The position numbers and the translations under genes were made by a program. A DNA stretch of 64,000 nucleotides from DATLWN01 sp963764315 (GTDB taxonomy: Bacteria > Pseudomonadota > Zetaproteobacteria > Mariprofundales > Mariprofundaceae), in assembly GCA_963764315.1 (NCBI GenBank), contig CAVXSB010000004.1:1-64000 (forward strand). The letters run 5' to 3'. Shown here piece after piece: positions 17,830 through 27,266 of this stretch. The first letter of the stretch is position 1. Each line of letters opens with the position of its first letter. Under the pieces are notes generated by a model. It ran no database searches. It was not told the origin of the DNA and worked only from the letters and a program-made list of their open reading frames with translations.

Positions 17830-19071
17830 TTAACTCAGGCGGCCGTAGGAATGCAAACCGGACAGGTACATGTTGACGCCCAGGAAGCAGAACAGCGTCA
17901 CCAGGAAGCCGGCCACCGCCCACCAGGCCAGGCCCTTGCCCTGCCAGCCATGCGACACGCGTGCATGCAGGTAGGAGCCATAGGTCAGCCACACGATCAG
18001 CGCCCAGGTCTCCTTCGGATCCCAGGACCAGTAGCCGCCCCAGGCCTCGGATGCCCAGGCCGCGCCCAGGATCGTAGCCAGCGTGAAGGCCGGGAAGCCG
18101 ATGGCCACGGCCTTGTAGGCCAGCTGGTCGAGCTGGTCGAGCGACGGCATCGTCGCCAGGATGCGGGCATTGCTGCCACGCCTCTCCAGACGGTCGCGGA
18201 ACAGATAGGCCATGCCGGCACCGCAGGCGACGGAGAACGAACCGTAACCGACGAAGTTCATCGGCACGTGGATCTTCATCCAGTAGGACTGCAACGCCGG
18301 TACCAGCGGCTTGATGTCTGCCTGGCCGACGGAGGCCAGCCAGATGTCGAAGAACACGGCAGCGGCCACCAGGGTCATGACGAAGGCGCCCATGGCACGT
18401 GCCTGGTAACGAACCTCCAGCGCCAGGTAGACGAGGGTGGTGACACAGCACAGCAGGATGAACACCTCGTACAGATTCGACACCGGCGCATGGCCGATAT
18501 CCGGGTTGATCAGGTAGGACTCGTACCAGCGCAGCAGCAGCGAGGAGCCGCCGGCGAGCACGGCGATGCGTGCCGACAAGGTGGCAATATTGCCGATGAA
18601 CGAATCAGGCGCGAACAGGTAGGCGATGTAGCAGCAGGCCGAGAAGACGAAGATGATGTCCATGGCCAAGATGTCGCGGCCGGAGAACAGGTTCGACTGG
18701 TCGTCGAAGGAAATCTGGGAATGCGCCGGCTCGAACTGCGCCAGGATGAAGGTCACGATCAGCATCAGCAAGGCGCCGTCCAGCCAGGGCACGACGTTGG
18801 AGGCGATTTTGGACTCCGTCGCGGACGGACGCAAAACGCTGACCACCGAGGCGGACAGGGCACCGAGGATGGCGCCGGTGCCACACCACATCAGCCCCTG
18901 GCTGCCGATCAGCTGGAACAGGTAAGCGTCCTGGTTATATCCGCCCTGGCCGAAGGCCGCCAGGCCTACGGCGCCGAGGATCAGGCCCAGATAGCCGCCG
19001 AAGCGGATGAAGCCGGGACGCCCGTGATTCAGGTTGTCCCAGGTAGAATGGTTTGCCATGACTACGCTCAT
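17830..19071 (-). CDS. ccsA: Cytochrome c biogenesis protein CcsA/ResC (System II)
   Basis: A 413-residue polytopic membrane protein with many transmembrane helices and the haem-handling WWD motif WGGYWSWDPKETWALIVWL (about 345-363). Conserved histidines likely to ligate haem include those in KIHVPMNFVGY and RVSHGWQG. Together with ResB it exports haem and attaches it to periplasmic apocytochromes c. The gene starts 11 bp after resB ends. Confidence 0.93.
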   Translation of the reverse strand: MSVVMANHSTWDNLNHGRPGFIRFGGYLGLILGAVGLAAFGQGGYNQDAYLFQLIGSQGLMWCGTGAILGALSASVVSVLRPSATESKIASNVVPWLDGALLMLIVTFILAQFEPAHSQISFDDQSNLFSGRDILAMDIIFVFSACCYIAYLFAPDSFIGNIATLSARIAVLAGGSSLLLRWYESYLINPDIGHAPVSNLYEVFILLCCVTTLVYLALEVRYQARAMGAFVMTLVAAAVFFDIWLASVGQADIKPLVPALQSYWMKIHVPMNFVGYGSFSVACGAGMAYLFRDRLERRGSNARILATMPSLDQLDQLAYKAVAIGFPAFTLATILGAAWASEAWGGYWSWDPKETWALIVWLTYGSYLHARVSHGWQGKGLAWWAVAGFLVTLFCFLGVNMYLSGLHSYGRLS

Positions 19072-19082
19072 ACGTACCTCCT

Positions 19083-20753
19083 TTAGTACTCTGCAAACGT
19101 TGCGTTCAGTCGCGTCACCAAGGTCTGAAATTCCTTTTCAAAGCCCAAGCGGTTGCGGTTGGTCATACCGCCGAGACTGACCTCGTTGCCCTTGCCGGCC
19201 GGCCGGATGACCAGCCAGACCTTGCGGTGGGGCATGTAAAGCATCAGACACAGGCCGAAGACCAGGATAGCACTGCCGATCCAGACGATGTTCATGCCCG
19301 GATCCTCGGTCAGCTGCAGACCGGTATAGTAGACCTGATCGTAATTATCCAGAATGGGGATGAACGGCCAGGGGATGTTCGGCAGCGAGTTCATCGCCTG
19401 CAGCAGGCGGGCGCCGAGCTGCTGGAAGTTTTGCGGCTTCTTGTCGCCGTACACCTTCTGCATGGCCGAACGGAAGTCGTCGAAGCGCTGCTGCTGGGTG
19501 GCCGCGCCGTGCTTGCTGGCAATGGTGACGAAGGCATGGAACAGCTGCCATTCCTTCGGGTTACTCAGGTCCAGGCCAAGCTCGAACGGCTGGTAATCCT
19601 TGCCGTCGCCGCTCAGCGACACCATCAGCAGCGTGCCCTGGTTCTGGCCGTTGAGCTCGAGCGGGTTCATGAAGCTCTTGATCTTGACCGGCTTGATGCC
19701 CGGGCCGCGGATGATGAACTCGAAGGCCGGGCCCAGGTCGTGGAATTTCTTCGGCTGACCCTCACCGGCCATATTCTGGATATTGTACGGGCGGAAGTTG
19801 GTGATCTGGATCGAGACCCCGCTCTTCGGGTCCGTATAGGTCTGGTAAACATGGGTTTTGACGGTGTCGATCTTCTGGGAGCCGTCGAGGCGGAACAGAT
19901 GCAGATCCAACGCCGAGCCGCCGTCGCCGAACGAGGCCTGGAAGATGCGTACGCCCTTATAGGTCATCGGCTCATTGACGATAATGTCCCGGGTCAGCAC
20001 CGGCTTGCCGTGATCGATGATCGTCAGGTTGCTCTTGAACTCCTTCGGGGCACCGGTCGAGAAGAAGCCGATCTGGAAGCTGTTGCAGCGAACGGTGAAC
20101 GGCATCTTCAGGGTATGCACCTTGCCGCCGCGCAGGAACTGGATCTCATCGCCGGTCTGGCCCTCCGGCACCTGCATGTCGCCGCGGAAGCCGTAGTGCA
20201 CGCTGATCCAGCCGCCGGTGAGGATGATCAGCACCGCCGCATGGGCCAGGATGTAACCCCATTTGTGGTAGCGACCCTTGTCGGCGCGCACATAAGCGGC
20301 GCCGTCCTTCTCCGCCTCCAGCGTCTCCCATCCCCTCAGGCCCTGCTTTGCCGCCTGCCTGATCTCTTCCTGGCTCGCGCCCTCGCCGAGCTGCCACTGG
20401 TGCAGATGGTGGAAGCTCTTCAGCGACTTGTCGGTGATGGTCACCTTGCGCATGCGCATCTCTTTCAGGAAATGCGGCACGTTGCGCCATAGGCAAACGG
20501 CCAGGGACACCATCAGGAAGGCGAGCAGGGTCAGGAACCACCAGGTATGGTACATGTCGAACAGGCCGAGGCTGCGGAAGGTCCAGTACCAAAGTTGCCC
20601 GAACTGGTTGAGGTAATCGGTCTGCTCCTGGTTCTGGAGCAGCACGGTGCCGATGGCCGAGGCCACGGCAAGCACCACCAGGATGGCCACGGCCAGCGTC
20701 ATCGAGCCCAGGCGCTGGAACAGCGGCTTCAGTGCTTCGGCCAGTTTATTCAT
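19083..20753 (-). CDS. resB: Cytochrome c biogenesis protein ResB/CcsB (System II)
   Basis: A 556-residue membrane protein. Three transmembrane helices near the N-terminus (about 18-38, 70-90 and 165-185) and one near the C-terminus (about 490-512) flank a large periplasmic domain, as in ResB/Ccs1. It forms the haem-delivery complex with CcsA. The two subunits are separate genes here rather than a CcsBA fusion. No thiol-disulfide partner (CcsX/ResA, CcdA) is in the window. Confidence 0.92.
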   Translation of the reverse strand: MNKLAEALKPLFQRLGSMTLAVAILVVLAVASAIGTVLLQNQEQTDYLNQFGQLWYWTFRSLGLFDMYHTWWFLTLLAFLMVSLAVCLWRNVPHFLKEMRMRKVTITDKSLKSFHHLHQWQLGEGASQEEIRQAAKQGLRGWETLEAEKDGAAYVRADKGRYHKWGYILAHAAVLIILTGGWISVHYGFRGDMQVPEGQTGDEIQFLRGGKVHTLKMPFTVRCNSFQIGFFSTGAPKEFKSNLTIIDHGKPVLTRDIIVNEPMTYKGVRIFQASFGDGGSALDLHLFRLDGSQKIDTVKTHVYQTYTDPKSGVSIQITNFRPYNIQNMAGEGQPKKFHDLGPAFEFIIRGPGIKPVKIKSFMNPLELNGQNQGTLLMVSLSGDGKDYQPFELGLDLSNPKEWQLFHAFVTIASKHGAATQQQRFDDFRSAMQKVYGDKKPQNFQQLGARLLQAMNSLPNIPWPFIPILDNYDQVYYTGLQLTEDPGMNIVWIGSAILVFGLCLMLYMPHRKVWLVIRPAGKGNEVSLGGMTNRNRLGFEKEFQTLVTRLNATFAEY

Positions 20754-20848
20754 CCGTGAATCCTTGATTGTCTCGCCTGTTCAGAAATGATGCACCTACC
20801 CTAAAAATACGTGGCCGAAAACAAGTGACTCCGGCCCAGGATGGCGGA

Positions 20849-20859
20849 CTATGCCATAG
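20849..20859. promoter_or_regulatory. Short palindrome upstream of resB
   Basis: CTATGCCATAG is an 11-bp dyad about 100 bp upstream of the resB start, in the AT-rich gap between rsmB and resB. It may be part of a promoter or operator; support is weak. Confidence 0.25.
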
Positions 20860-20913
20860 CACATTCCAAATATTAAGCCGAAAGCTTGTAAGCCCATCGG
20901 GGTAATTTTTGCG

Positions 20914-22203
20914 TTACGAGGGGAGATGCTCCAGTACCGCGGCGAAAAACCCATCGGTGCCGTGGACATGCGGGTACAGGCGCAGCATCGGTCCGTCCAT
21001 GGGCAGATCGACACGCTGGCGCGCCAGGACCTCGGACACCGGCAGTAGCCGGAAGGACGGATTTTCGGCCAGGAAGGCTTCCACCACATCCTCGTTCTCG
21101 GCGCGCAGCAGGCTGCAGGTGGCGTACACCAGACGCCCGCCGGGGCGCACCAGGGTGGCGGCGCGCGCCAGGATGCGCTTTTGCACGGCGGCGATCTCGG
21201 GCAGATCGACGGGGCGCCATTTGATGTCCGGATTGCGGCGCAACGTGCCGGTACCGCTGCAGGGCGCATCGACGAGCACGCGGTGCATCTTGCCGGACAG
21301 GCGGGAAAGCAACGGATCCCGCTCGCCGGTCAGTGCCACGACGCGCACATTGTCCAGCCCCGCCCGAATCAAACGCGGTCGAATCTCCGCCAGCCGTCGC
21401 GCATGGATGTCGAAGGCGTAGAGCATGCCGGTATTGGCCATCATGGCGCCGAGCATCAGCGTCTTGCCGCCGGCGCCGGCGCAGTAGTCGGCCACCATCT
21501 CGCGGCGCCGGGGCTCGACCAGCAGTGCCAGCAGCTGGCTGCCCTCGTCCTGCACCTCGAACCAACCGTCCTGGAAGATCGGGCTGCCGAACAACGGCGC
21601 CCGATCGGGCCGCCTCAGGCCCACCGGCGAGTAGGGTGTCGGCGCCATGTCGATGCCTTCGTCCGCCAGGCGGGTCCGCAGCTGATCCCGGCTCGCCTTC
21701 AGCGTGTTGGCACGGATATCCAGTGGCGCGGCCCGGTTCAACGCCTCGGCCAGCGCCAGAATCTGCCCCTCATCGAGCTCGCGTCCGAGCTCGGCCGCCA
21801 GCCAGTCCGGCATGTCGGTGCGTATGGGCAGCGGCAGGGCCGCCATATCCAGCGTGCGCAACCGCTCGGTAAGCGCGCGCAGCTGTGCGGGCTCGGCCAG
21901 CCTCGCCTCCTCGAGCGCCCGGGCGCTGAGTCCCTGGCGCAACAGCTGAACGCAGATCAGAGCCATGACATCGGCATCTATGCCTGCGACATGGCGCAGC
22001 AGGCGCAGGCGGCGCAGCGCCCCGTACACCGTCTCGGCCACGAAGCCGCGGTCGCGCACCCCCAGCTTCCGATGCTGACGGAAATACTGTTCCATTTGCC
22101 GATCCGCCGGCGGCGGACCCTCCAGCACGCGCGCCAGGAGTGCGGCGGCATGCTTCGCCAGGTGCAGCGGCACGCGCCCGGATTTGTGCATGGATTCGCT
22201 CAT
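20914..22203 (-). CDS. rsmB: 16S rRNA m5C methyltransferase, RsmB/Sun type
   Basis: A 429-residue NOL1/NOP2/Sun-family methyltransferase. An N-terminal NusB-like helical domain (about 15-135) is followed by the SAM domain: DYCAGAGGKTLMLGAM, then DAPCSGTGTLRRNPD with the release cysteine, and YATCS with the catalytic cysteine. RsmB methylates C967 of 16S rRNA; the paralogue assignment rests on the NusB-like domain. It is last in purD-tsaC-like-rsmB and starts 7 bp after the TsaC-like stop. ATGs at 22203 and 22191 are both possible. Confidence 0.88.
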   Translation of the reverse strand: MSESMHKSGRVPLHLAKHAAALLARVLEGPPPADRQMEQYFRQHRKLGVRDRGFVAETVYGALRRLRLLRHVAGIDADVMALICVQLLRQGLSARALEEARLAEPAQLRALTERLRTLDMAALPLPIRTDMPDWLAAELGRELDEGQILALAEALNRAAPLDIRANTLKASRDQLRTRLADEGIDMAPTPYSPVGLRRPDRAPLFGSPIFQDGWFEVQDEGSQLLALLVEPRRREMVADYCAGAGGKTLMLGAMMANTGMLYAFDIHARRLAEIRPRLIRAGLDNVRVVALTGERDPLLSRLSGKMHRVLVDAPCSGTGTLRRNPDIKWRPVDLPEIAAVQKRILARAATLVRPGGRLVYATCSLLRAENEDVVEAFLAENPSFRLLPVSEVLARQRVDLPMDGPMLRLYPHVHGTDGFFAAVLEHLPS

Positions 22204-22210
22204 CGCATGC

Positions 22211-22741
22211 TCATCGCAGGCGCTCGGTACGCCGGCCGCGCACTCGCCATATCGCCGATGGGGTCCCTTCGCCCGCCTCCCCCGGCAGTAACGCCGCCAA
22301 ATGGCGATGCCAGCGCCAGCGCCAGTGCCGATCCAGGGCCTGCGTGGCTTGCCCGCGCCGGTTCAGGCTGCTGGACAGGATGAGGCCGCCACAGCGGCGC
22401 GCCAGCTGGCGCACGAAGGGACTGGCATCGACGCGCACGGCCAGCCGGCCGCCCTGGTAACAGCAGGCCGGCAGACCGGGGCGGGCGCGAAACACCAGGG
22501 TGGTGCGCCCGGGCCAGGATTCGCGCATCAGCCGCCTCAGCCCGGGGGTAAAAAAGGGGGCGAGCCGCATGGCGGTGCGGGGCGCATCGGCGAGGATCAG
22601 GAACGGGCCTGGGCGCTGCTTGAAGCGCAAAAGATGCTTCACCCCCGCCGGCTGCCAGGGGGATGCGGCGACACCGGGTACGGTGGCGGTGGCGTGCGCG
22701 ACCAGGCCCCCGGCGCGAATGATGCGCGCCGCGCCCAGCAC
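22211..22741 (-). CDS. Divergent TsaC/YrdC-like protein
   Basis: A YrdC-fold protein of about 176 residues. The family frame is clear: AARIIRAGGLVA, then LLRFKQRPGPFLIL, then SWPGRTTLVF, AVRVDASPFVRQL and LILSSSLNRRGQ. The usual YPTEAVYGLGC segment is replaced by HATATVPGVAA, and STSAN by SSSLN, so key substrate-binding positions are changed. The KxR motif remains. The start is uncertain: GTG at 22741 (MLGAARII...) or GTG at 22789; no ATG is in frame nearby. It may be a decayed or repurposed TsaC. Confidence 0.65.
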   Translation of the reverse strand: MLGAARIIRAGGLVAHATATVPGVAASPWQPAGVKHLLRFKQRPGPFLILADAPRTAMRLAPFFTPGLRRLMRESWPGRTTLVFRARPGLPACCYQGGRLAVRVDASPFVRQLARRCGGLILSSSLNRRGQATQALDRHWRWRWHRHLAALLPGEAGEGTPSAIWRVRGRRTERLR

Positions 22742-22817
22742 CTGCAGACGGGGGCGCAGCTCAGCCCTGCCCGATGGCGACAGCGGCACGGAAGGCCCTC
22801 GGCCCGTCGGCCAACAT

Positions 22818-24095
22818 CTAAGCCCGTTCGCGCGCGACGGCTCGGTAACCGATATCGCGCCGATAATAGCCGCCCGGCCAGTCCAGATGACCCAGCGCCC
22901 GATAGACGGTGTGCTGCGCCTCGGACACCGTCGTCCCGAGGGCAGTGACGCCGAGTACGCGCCCGCCGGCATTGACGATGATCCCGTCGCGCCTAGCTGT
23001 GCCGGCATGGAACACGGTGGTGCCGGCCAGCTCCACGGCGTCCAGACCGAGGATGGGCTGGCCCTTGGTGAAGCTGCCCGGATAGCCGTGGGAAGCGACG
23101 ACGACGCACAGCGCCACGCGCTCGTCCCAATCGAGTTCGATACCGGCGAGCCTACCCTCGGCCGCCGCCAGCAGCACCTCGCCCAGGTCGGATTTCAGCC
23201 TGCTCATCAGGGGCTGGCACTCCGGATCCCCGAAACGCACATTGAATTCCAGCGTCTTCGGTCCTTCGGCGGTCAGCATGACGCCGGCGTACAGGGTGCC
23301 GATGAAACCGATGCCACGCTTCTTCAGGGCGGCGATCGTCGGCCGCGCGATGGTCTCCAGGACCTCGTCGGCGATGGCGGGGGTAACGCAGGGGGCCGGC
23401 GAATAGGCGCCCATGCCGCCGGTGTTCGGGCCGGCATCGCCATCCAGAAGCGCCTTGTGATCCTGGCTGGAATCCAGCGGCAGGATGGTGTCGCCGGACA
23501 CGATGAACAGGCAGGAGGCCTCCTCACCGACCAGGCATTCCTCGATGACGACCTCGGATCCCGCCGCCCCGAAGCTGTTGCCGGCCAGCATGTCGCGCGC
23601 CGCCGCCACCGCCTCGTCGACGGACCCGGCCACGACCACGCCCTTGCCGGCAGCCAGGCCCGAGGCCTTGACCACGATCGGTGCCCCCCAGCGGCGGATC
23701 AAGGCCTCGGCGGCATCGGCATCCGTATGCACCTCGAAGCGCGCCGTCGGCACCCCGGCCTCCGCCATCAATTCCTTGGAGAACGACTTGCTGCCCTCAA
23801 GCTGGGCCGCCGCCTGATCGGGCCCGAACACGGCATAACCCTCGTCGCGCAGGCGGTCGGCCAGCCCCGCCACCAGCGGCGCCTCCGGGCCGATGACGAC
23901 GAGCCGGGGCTTCTCGAAACGGGCCAGTGCCATCAGGCCGTCGATGTCCTCGGCGCCGACCTGTATGCAGCGCGCAACGCGCTCGATGCCCGGATTGCCC
24001 GGGGCGCAGACCACCTCGGTCACACTGGGGGAACGCTTGAGCCTCCAGCACAGCGCATGTTCGCGCCCGCCGCCGCCGATCACCATTACCTTCAC
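22818..24095 (-). CDS. purD: Phosphoribosylamine-glycine ligase
   Basis: A 425-residue ATP-grasp enzyme of purine synthesis that joins phosphoribosylamine and glycine to give GAR. N-domain VMVIGGGGREHAL (about 3-15), ATP-grasp signature KASGLAAGKGVVVA, then QDHKALLDGDAGPNTGGMG and FNVRFGDPECQPL. I chose the GTG at 24095 because GAGGGAG precedes it and it gives the standard start; the length matches the family. It is first in the minus-strand run with the TsaC-like gene and rsmB. purH lies upstream on the same strand but is separated by a plus-strand gene. Confidence 0.94.
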   Translation of the reverse strand: MKVMVIGGGGREHALCWRLKRSPSVTEVVCAPGNPGIERVARCIQVGAEDIDGLMALARFEKPRLVVIGPEAPLVAGLADRLRDEGYAVFGPDQAAAQLEGSKSFSKELMAEAGVPTARFEVHTDADAAEALIRRWGAPIVVKASGLAAGKGVVVAGSVDEAVAAARDMLAGNSFGAAGSEVVIEECLVGEEASCLFIVSGDTILPLDSSQDHKALLDGDAGPNTGGMGAYSPAPCVTPAIADEVLETIARPTIAALKKRGIGFIGTLYAGVMLTAEGPKTLEFNVRFGDPECQPLMSRLKSDLGEVLLAAAEGRLAGIELDWDERVALCVVVASHGYPGSFTKGQPILGLDAVELAGTTVFHAGTARRDGIIVNAGGRVLGVTALGTTVSEAQHTVYRALGHLDWPGGYYRRDIGYRAVARERA

Positions 24096-24207
24096 GGTCA
24101 ACTCCCTCTTCTTTGGCCTATTCTTCGGCCTCTCCAGATATGGAGCGGCGAACGATAGCGGAGTTCCCCCGCTTGTGCACCGGCGGTACAGCCATAACAT
24201 GGGAAGC

Positions 24208-24585
24208 ATGAAGAGCAAGCGACCGATGAGCGACGAACAGAAGGCCCACCTGCGCTGGTGGGTGGTCATGGGCATCATGTGCGGCCTGCTCGTGGCCCTG
24301 AATTACAAGCACCTGCCCCACATCTTCAGCGAGGTGGCCAAGCCGGCGCTGGTCATCGCCGCCTGGGGCATGTGGACCAAGACCCTCGCCGATCTCTACC
24401 ACCGCATCGCCTACCGTCGGCCGTTCGGCGAGTGGAACGTCCTCGTGCTCGCCGGCGCCGTCGCCTGCTCGCTGCTACTGTGGGCCATGAACGACAGCTT
24501 CAAAGAGGTGCTGGGCATCCTCTATTTCGCCGCCGCCTCCGCCACCGTCATCCTCGTCGTCTTCCGCCCGACCGGGAAGCGCTAG
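24208..24585 (+). CDS. Small integral membrane protein
   Basis: A 125-residue protein with four likely transmembrane helices: WWVVMGIMCGLLVALNY (about 15-31), ALVIAAWGMWTK (about 47-60), VLVLAGAVACSLLLWAM (about 80-97) and ILYFAAASATVILVVF (about 104-120). The N-terminus is charged and cytoplasmic-looking. GGGAAG before the ATG at 24208 supports that start; ATGs at 24199 and 24226 also exist. It stands alone, plus-strand, between purD and purH. No family recognised. Confidence 0.65.
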   Translation: MKSKRPMSDEQKAHLRWWVVMGIMCGLLVALNYKHLPHIFSEVAKPALVIAAWGMWTKTLADLYHRIAYRRPFGEWNVLVLAGAVACSLLLWAMNDSFKEVLGILYFAAASATVILVVFRPTGKR

Positions 24586-24670
24586 GCGCCGGCGCGACGG
24601 AGAGGGTCTTGCTCCGCCTATTGTCGCGACCTTAACTGGATCGAGATCGCCAACCGCTTGCCGGGAAGCA

Positions 24671-24701
24671 TAAAGAAAAGAACCCGCCATAAAGGCGGGC
24701 T
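24671..24701 (-). terminator. Rho-independent terminator of purH
   Basis: On the minus strand a GCCCGCC-TTTAT-GGCGGGT stem-loop is followed by TCTTTTCTTTA. It lies about 30 bp after the purH stop, the expected place. Confidence 0.85.
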
Positions 24702-24727
24702 CTCGCTTGCTCAGGCCCAAGCTCGAA

Positions 24728-26282
24728 TCAGTGGCGGAAGTGGCGGATACCGGTGAACACCATGGCCAGCCCATGCTCGTCGGCGGCGGCGATGACCTCT
24801 TCGTCGCGCACCGAGCCGCCCGGCTGGATCACGGCCACGGCACCTGCCTCGGCCAGCGCATCGACGCCGTCGCGGAACGGGAAGAAGGCATCGGAAGCCA
24901 CGGCCGAGCCCTTGATCGCCTCACCGCCGTGGTGGGCGGCGATGCGCGTGGAGTTCACGCGGTTCATCTGCCCCGCACCCACGCCGAGGGTAACGCCGCC
25001 CTTGGCGAACACGATGGCGTTGGATTTCACGTGCTTGGCCACATTCCAGGCGAACAGCATGTCCTGCCATTCCTTTTCGGTGGGCTGGCGCTTCGTCACC
25101 ACCTTACAGGCGGCCCGATCCAGGATGTGCGCGTCGCGCTCCTGCACCAGCAGCCCGCCGTTGACGCGCTTGAACTCCCAGCCGCCCGACACCGGCTCCG
25201 CGGAGGGAGCCAGCAGCAGACGCAGGTTCTTCTTGGTGGCCAGGGCCTCGCGCGCCTCGTCGGAGAAGCCCGGGGCGATGACGACCTCCATGAAGGTCTC
25301 GGCGATCAGCTTGGCGGTACCGCCATCCAGCGGGCGATTAAAGGCGGCGATGCCCCCGAAGGCGGAGACGGCGTCGGCGGCACGCGCCCGCTCGTAGGCT
25401 TCCGACTGGACCGTACCGGTGGCCACGCCGCAGGGGTTGGCATGCTTGACGATGACGGCGGCATTCTCTTTGAGGTCGCGCACGCAGGCGAAGGCGGCGT
25501 CGGCATCGGCGATATTGTTGTAGGACAGGGCCTTGCCCTGCAGCACCTGGCAATCGGCCAGCGATACCCCGACATCCTCCGGATCGGCATAGAAGGCGCC
25601 CTGCTGGTGCGGGTTCTCGCCGTAGCGCAGCTCGTCGGCCGTCTTTACGAACTGACGGGTCAGGATGTCCGGGAAGCCGCGCTTCGTGCCGTCGGCGTTC
25701 AGGGCGGAGAAATGGTTGGCGATGGCGCCGTCGTAGGCGGCGGTGTGCGCGAAGGCCTTGGTGGCCAGCGCCCGACGCTTGCCCTCGTCGAGCGTGCCGG
25801 CATCGATGGCGGTCGAGCACCATGCCGTAGTCGGCCGGGTCGACGACGATGGCCACGTATTTATGGTTCTTGGCGGCGGCGCGCACCATGCAGGGCCCGC
25901 CGATGTCGATGTTCTCGATGGCATCGTCGATGGTGCAACCGTCCTTGGCCACCGCCTGACGGAAGGGATACAGATTCACGCACACCAGATCGATGGGCAG
26001 GATGCCGTGCTCGCCCATGGATGCGAGATCGCCGGCATTGTCGCGGCGGGCCAGAATGCCGCCGTGCACCTTCGGGTTCAGCGTCTTCACGCGCCCGTCC
26101 ATCATCTCGGGGAAGCCCGTGTAGTCGGAAACGTCCCGGCAGGCGATGCCCGCCTCGCGCAGCATGCTGGCGGTGCCGCCGGTGGACAATATCTCCACGC
26201 CGCGTGCGGCCAGCGCCTGGGCGAAATCCACGACGCCTGTTTTGTCCGATACACTGATCAAAGCGCGTTCCATCGCGGCCAT
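24728..26282 (-). pseudogene. purH: purH (AICAR transformylase/IMP cyclohydrolase) with a frameshift
   Basis: The bifunctional enzyme of the last two steps of IMP synthesis. The IMP cyclohydrolase half starts at the ATG at 26282 (MAAMERALISVSDKTG) and runs in one frame to VVDPADYGMVLD; the rest (IDAGTLDEGKRRAL through the transformylase motifs KHANPCGVATG and GQMNRVNS) is in another frame. The switch falls at 25808-25811, where GACCGCC should read GACGCC. The span is 1555 bases, exactly one more than a 517-residue gene needs. Everything else is conserved, so a recent 1-bp insertion or a sequencing error fits best. Confidence 0.9.
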
Positions 26283-26395
26283 GCGTTCTCCCCCGGTGTT
26301 GTTGCAATATGGCAAAGGATGCGGAACGCTACGCATACGCCCGTCCAACGCAAGCTGATGTCACAATCCGGCAAGGGATAAAGAGGAAGGATGTT

Positions 26396-27241
26396 TTGAA
26401 AACCGCTCTGGTCGTCGAGGACTCCGGCAGCAGCCGAGACATCACCAGCCATTTCCTGCGCCAGGGTGGCTTCCAGGTGCTGGAAGCCACCGACGGCGCC
26501 GATGCCCTGGCCATCATGCAGCGCCGCCACGTCGATCTGGTGCTGACCGATATCATGATGCCGAACATGGACGGCTGGGCGCTGTACCGGGCGGTGCGCG
26601 CCGATCGGCGTTACAACCTGACACCCTTCGTGTTTCTGACCGTGCTCGACGAGCTCGAAAGCCAGGTGCACGGCCTGAGCCTCGGCGTCGACGACTACAT
26701 CACCAAGCCCGTAACCCCGGCGCAGCTGCTGGCGCGCGTCAACACGGCGCTGCAGCGCAGCGAGCGATTGAGCCGCTACTTCTACCGCGATCCGGTCACC
26801 GATCTGGAGACCGCAGCCTACCTGCGCCAGCGCCTGGTCATCGAGACGGAGCGCTGCCGCAGCTGTGAGCGCCCGCTGACGCTGGTAAGCCTCGGCATCG
26901 GCAACTACATCTCGCTGGTGCGCGGCCATGCCGAATGGTTCGCGCGCGAGGCGGCGACCGCCGCCGGTACGGCGCTACGCGAGCGCTTGCGCCCCTTCGA
27001 CCTGATCGCCCATATGGGGATGGGCCGTTTCGCCGTGCTGATGCCTGAGGCCGAGGAGGGCCATGCCCGCACATGGGCCGAAGACATGCAGGCCGGCTGG
27101 AAGCTGTCCCTCGCGTGGCCGGAGACCGAGCAGCGCATCGGCATCGACATCGGCTTCACCGTCGACACCCTGGCCCCCGGCGACGCGGATCCCCTGGCAT
27201 TGCTGGAGCGGCGCCTGGAATCCTTCGCGCGCAAATGGTGA
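26396..27241 (+). CDS. Response regulator with degenerate GGDEF domain
   Basis: A 281-residue protein. An N-terminal CheY-like receiver (VVEDSG near 6-11, phospho-acceptor D in VLTDIMMPNMDG, K in DDYITKP) is joined to a GGDEF-fold output domain (about 130-275). The catalytic GGDEF motif is replaced by GMGRF, so diguanylate cyclase activity is unlikely; it could bind GTP or act as a decoy. The TTG at 26396 has AGGAAGG 5 bases upstream and gives the standard receiver start; an ATG at 26309 would add 29 atypical residues. It is divergent from purH, 113 bp away. Confidence 0.8.
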   Translation: MKTALVVEDSGSSRDITSHFLRQGGFQVLEATDGADALAIMQRRHVDLVLTDIMMPNMDGWALYRAVRADRRYNLTPFVFLTVLDELESQVHGLSLGVDDYITKPVTPAQLLARVNTALQRSERLSRYFYRDPVTDLETAAYLRQRLVIETERCRSCERPLTLVSLGIGNYISLVRGHAEWFAREAATAAGTALRERLRPFDLIAHMGMGRFAVLMPEAEEGHARTWAEDMQAGWKLSLAWPETEQRIGIDIGFTVDTLAPGDADPLALLERRLESFARKW

Positions 27242-27266
27242 GCAAGACACAAGGCATGGGCAGCTG

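Noticed and set aside
24728..26282. purH as two separate genes for cyclohydrolase and transformylase
   Set aside because: The two halves join after removing one base, and the total length is exactly one base over a standard PurH; the second half has no start signal.
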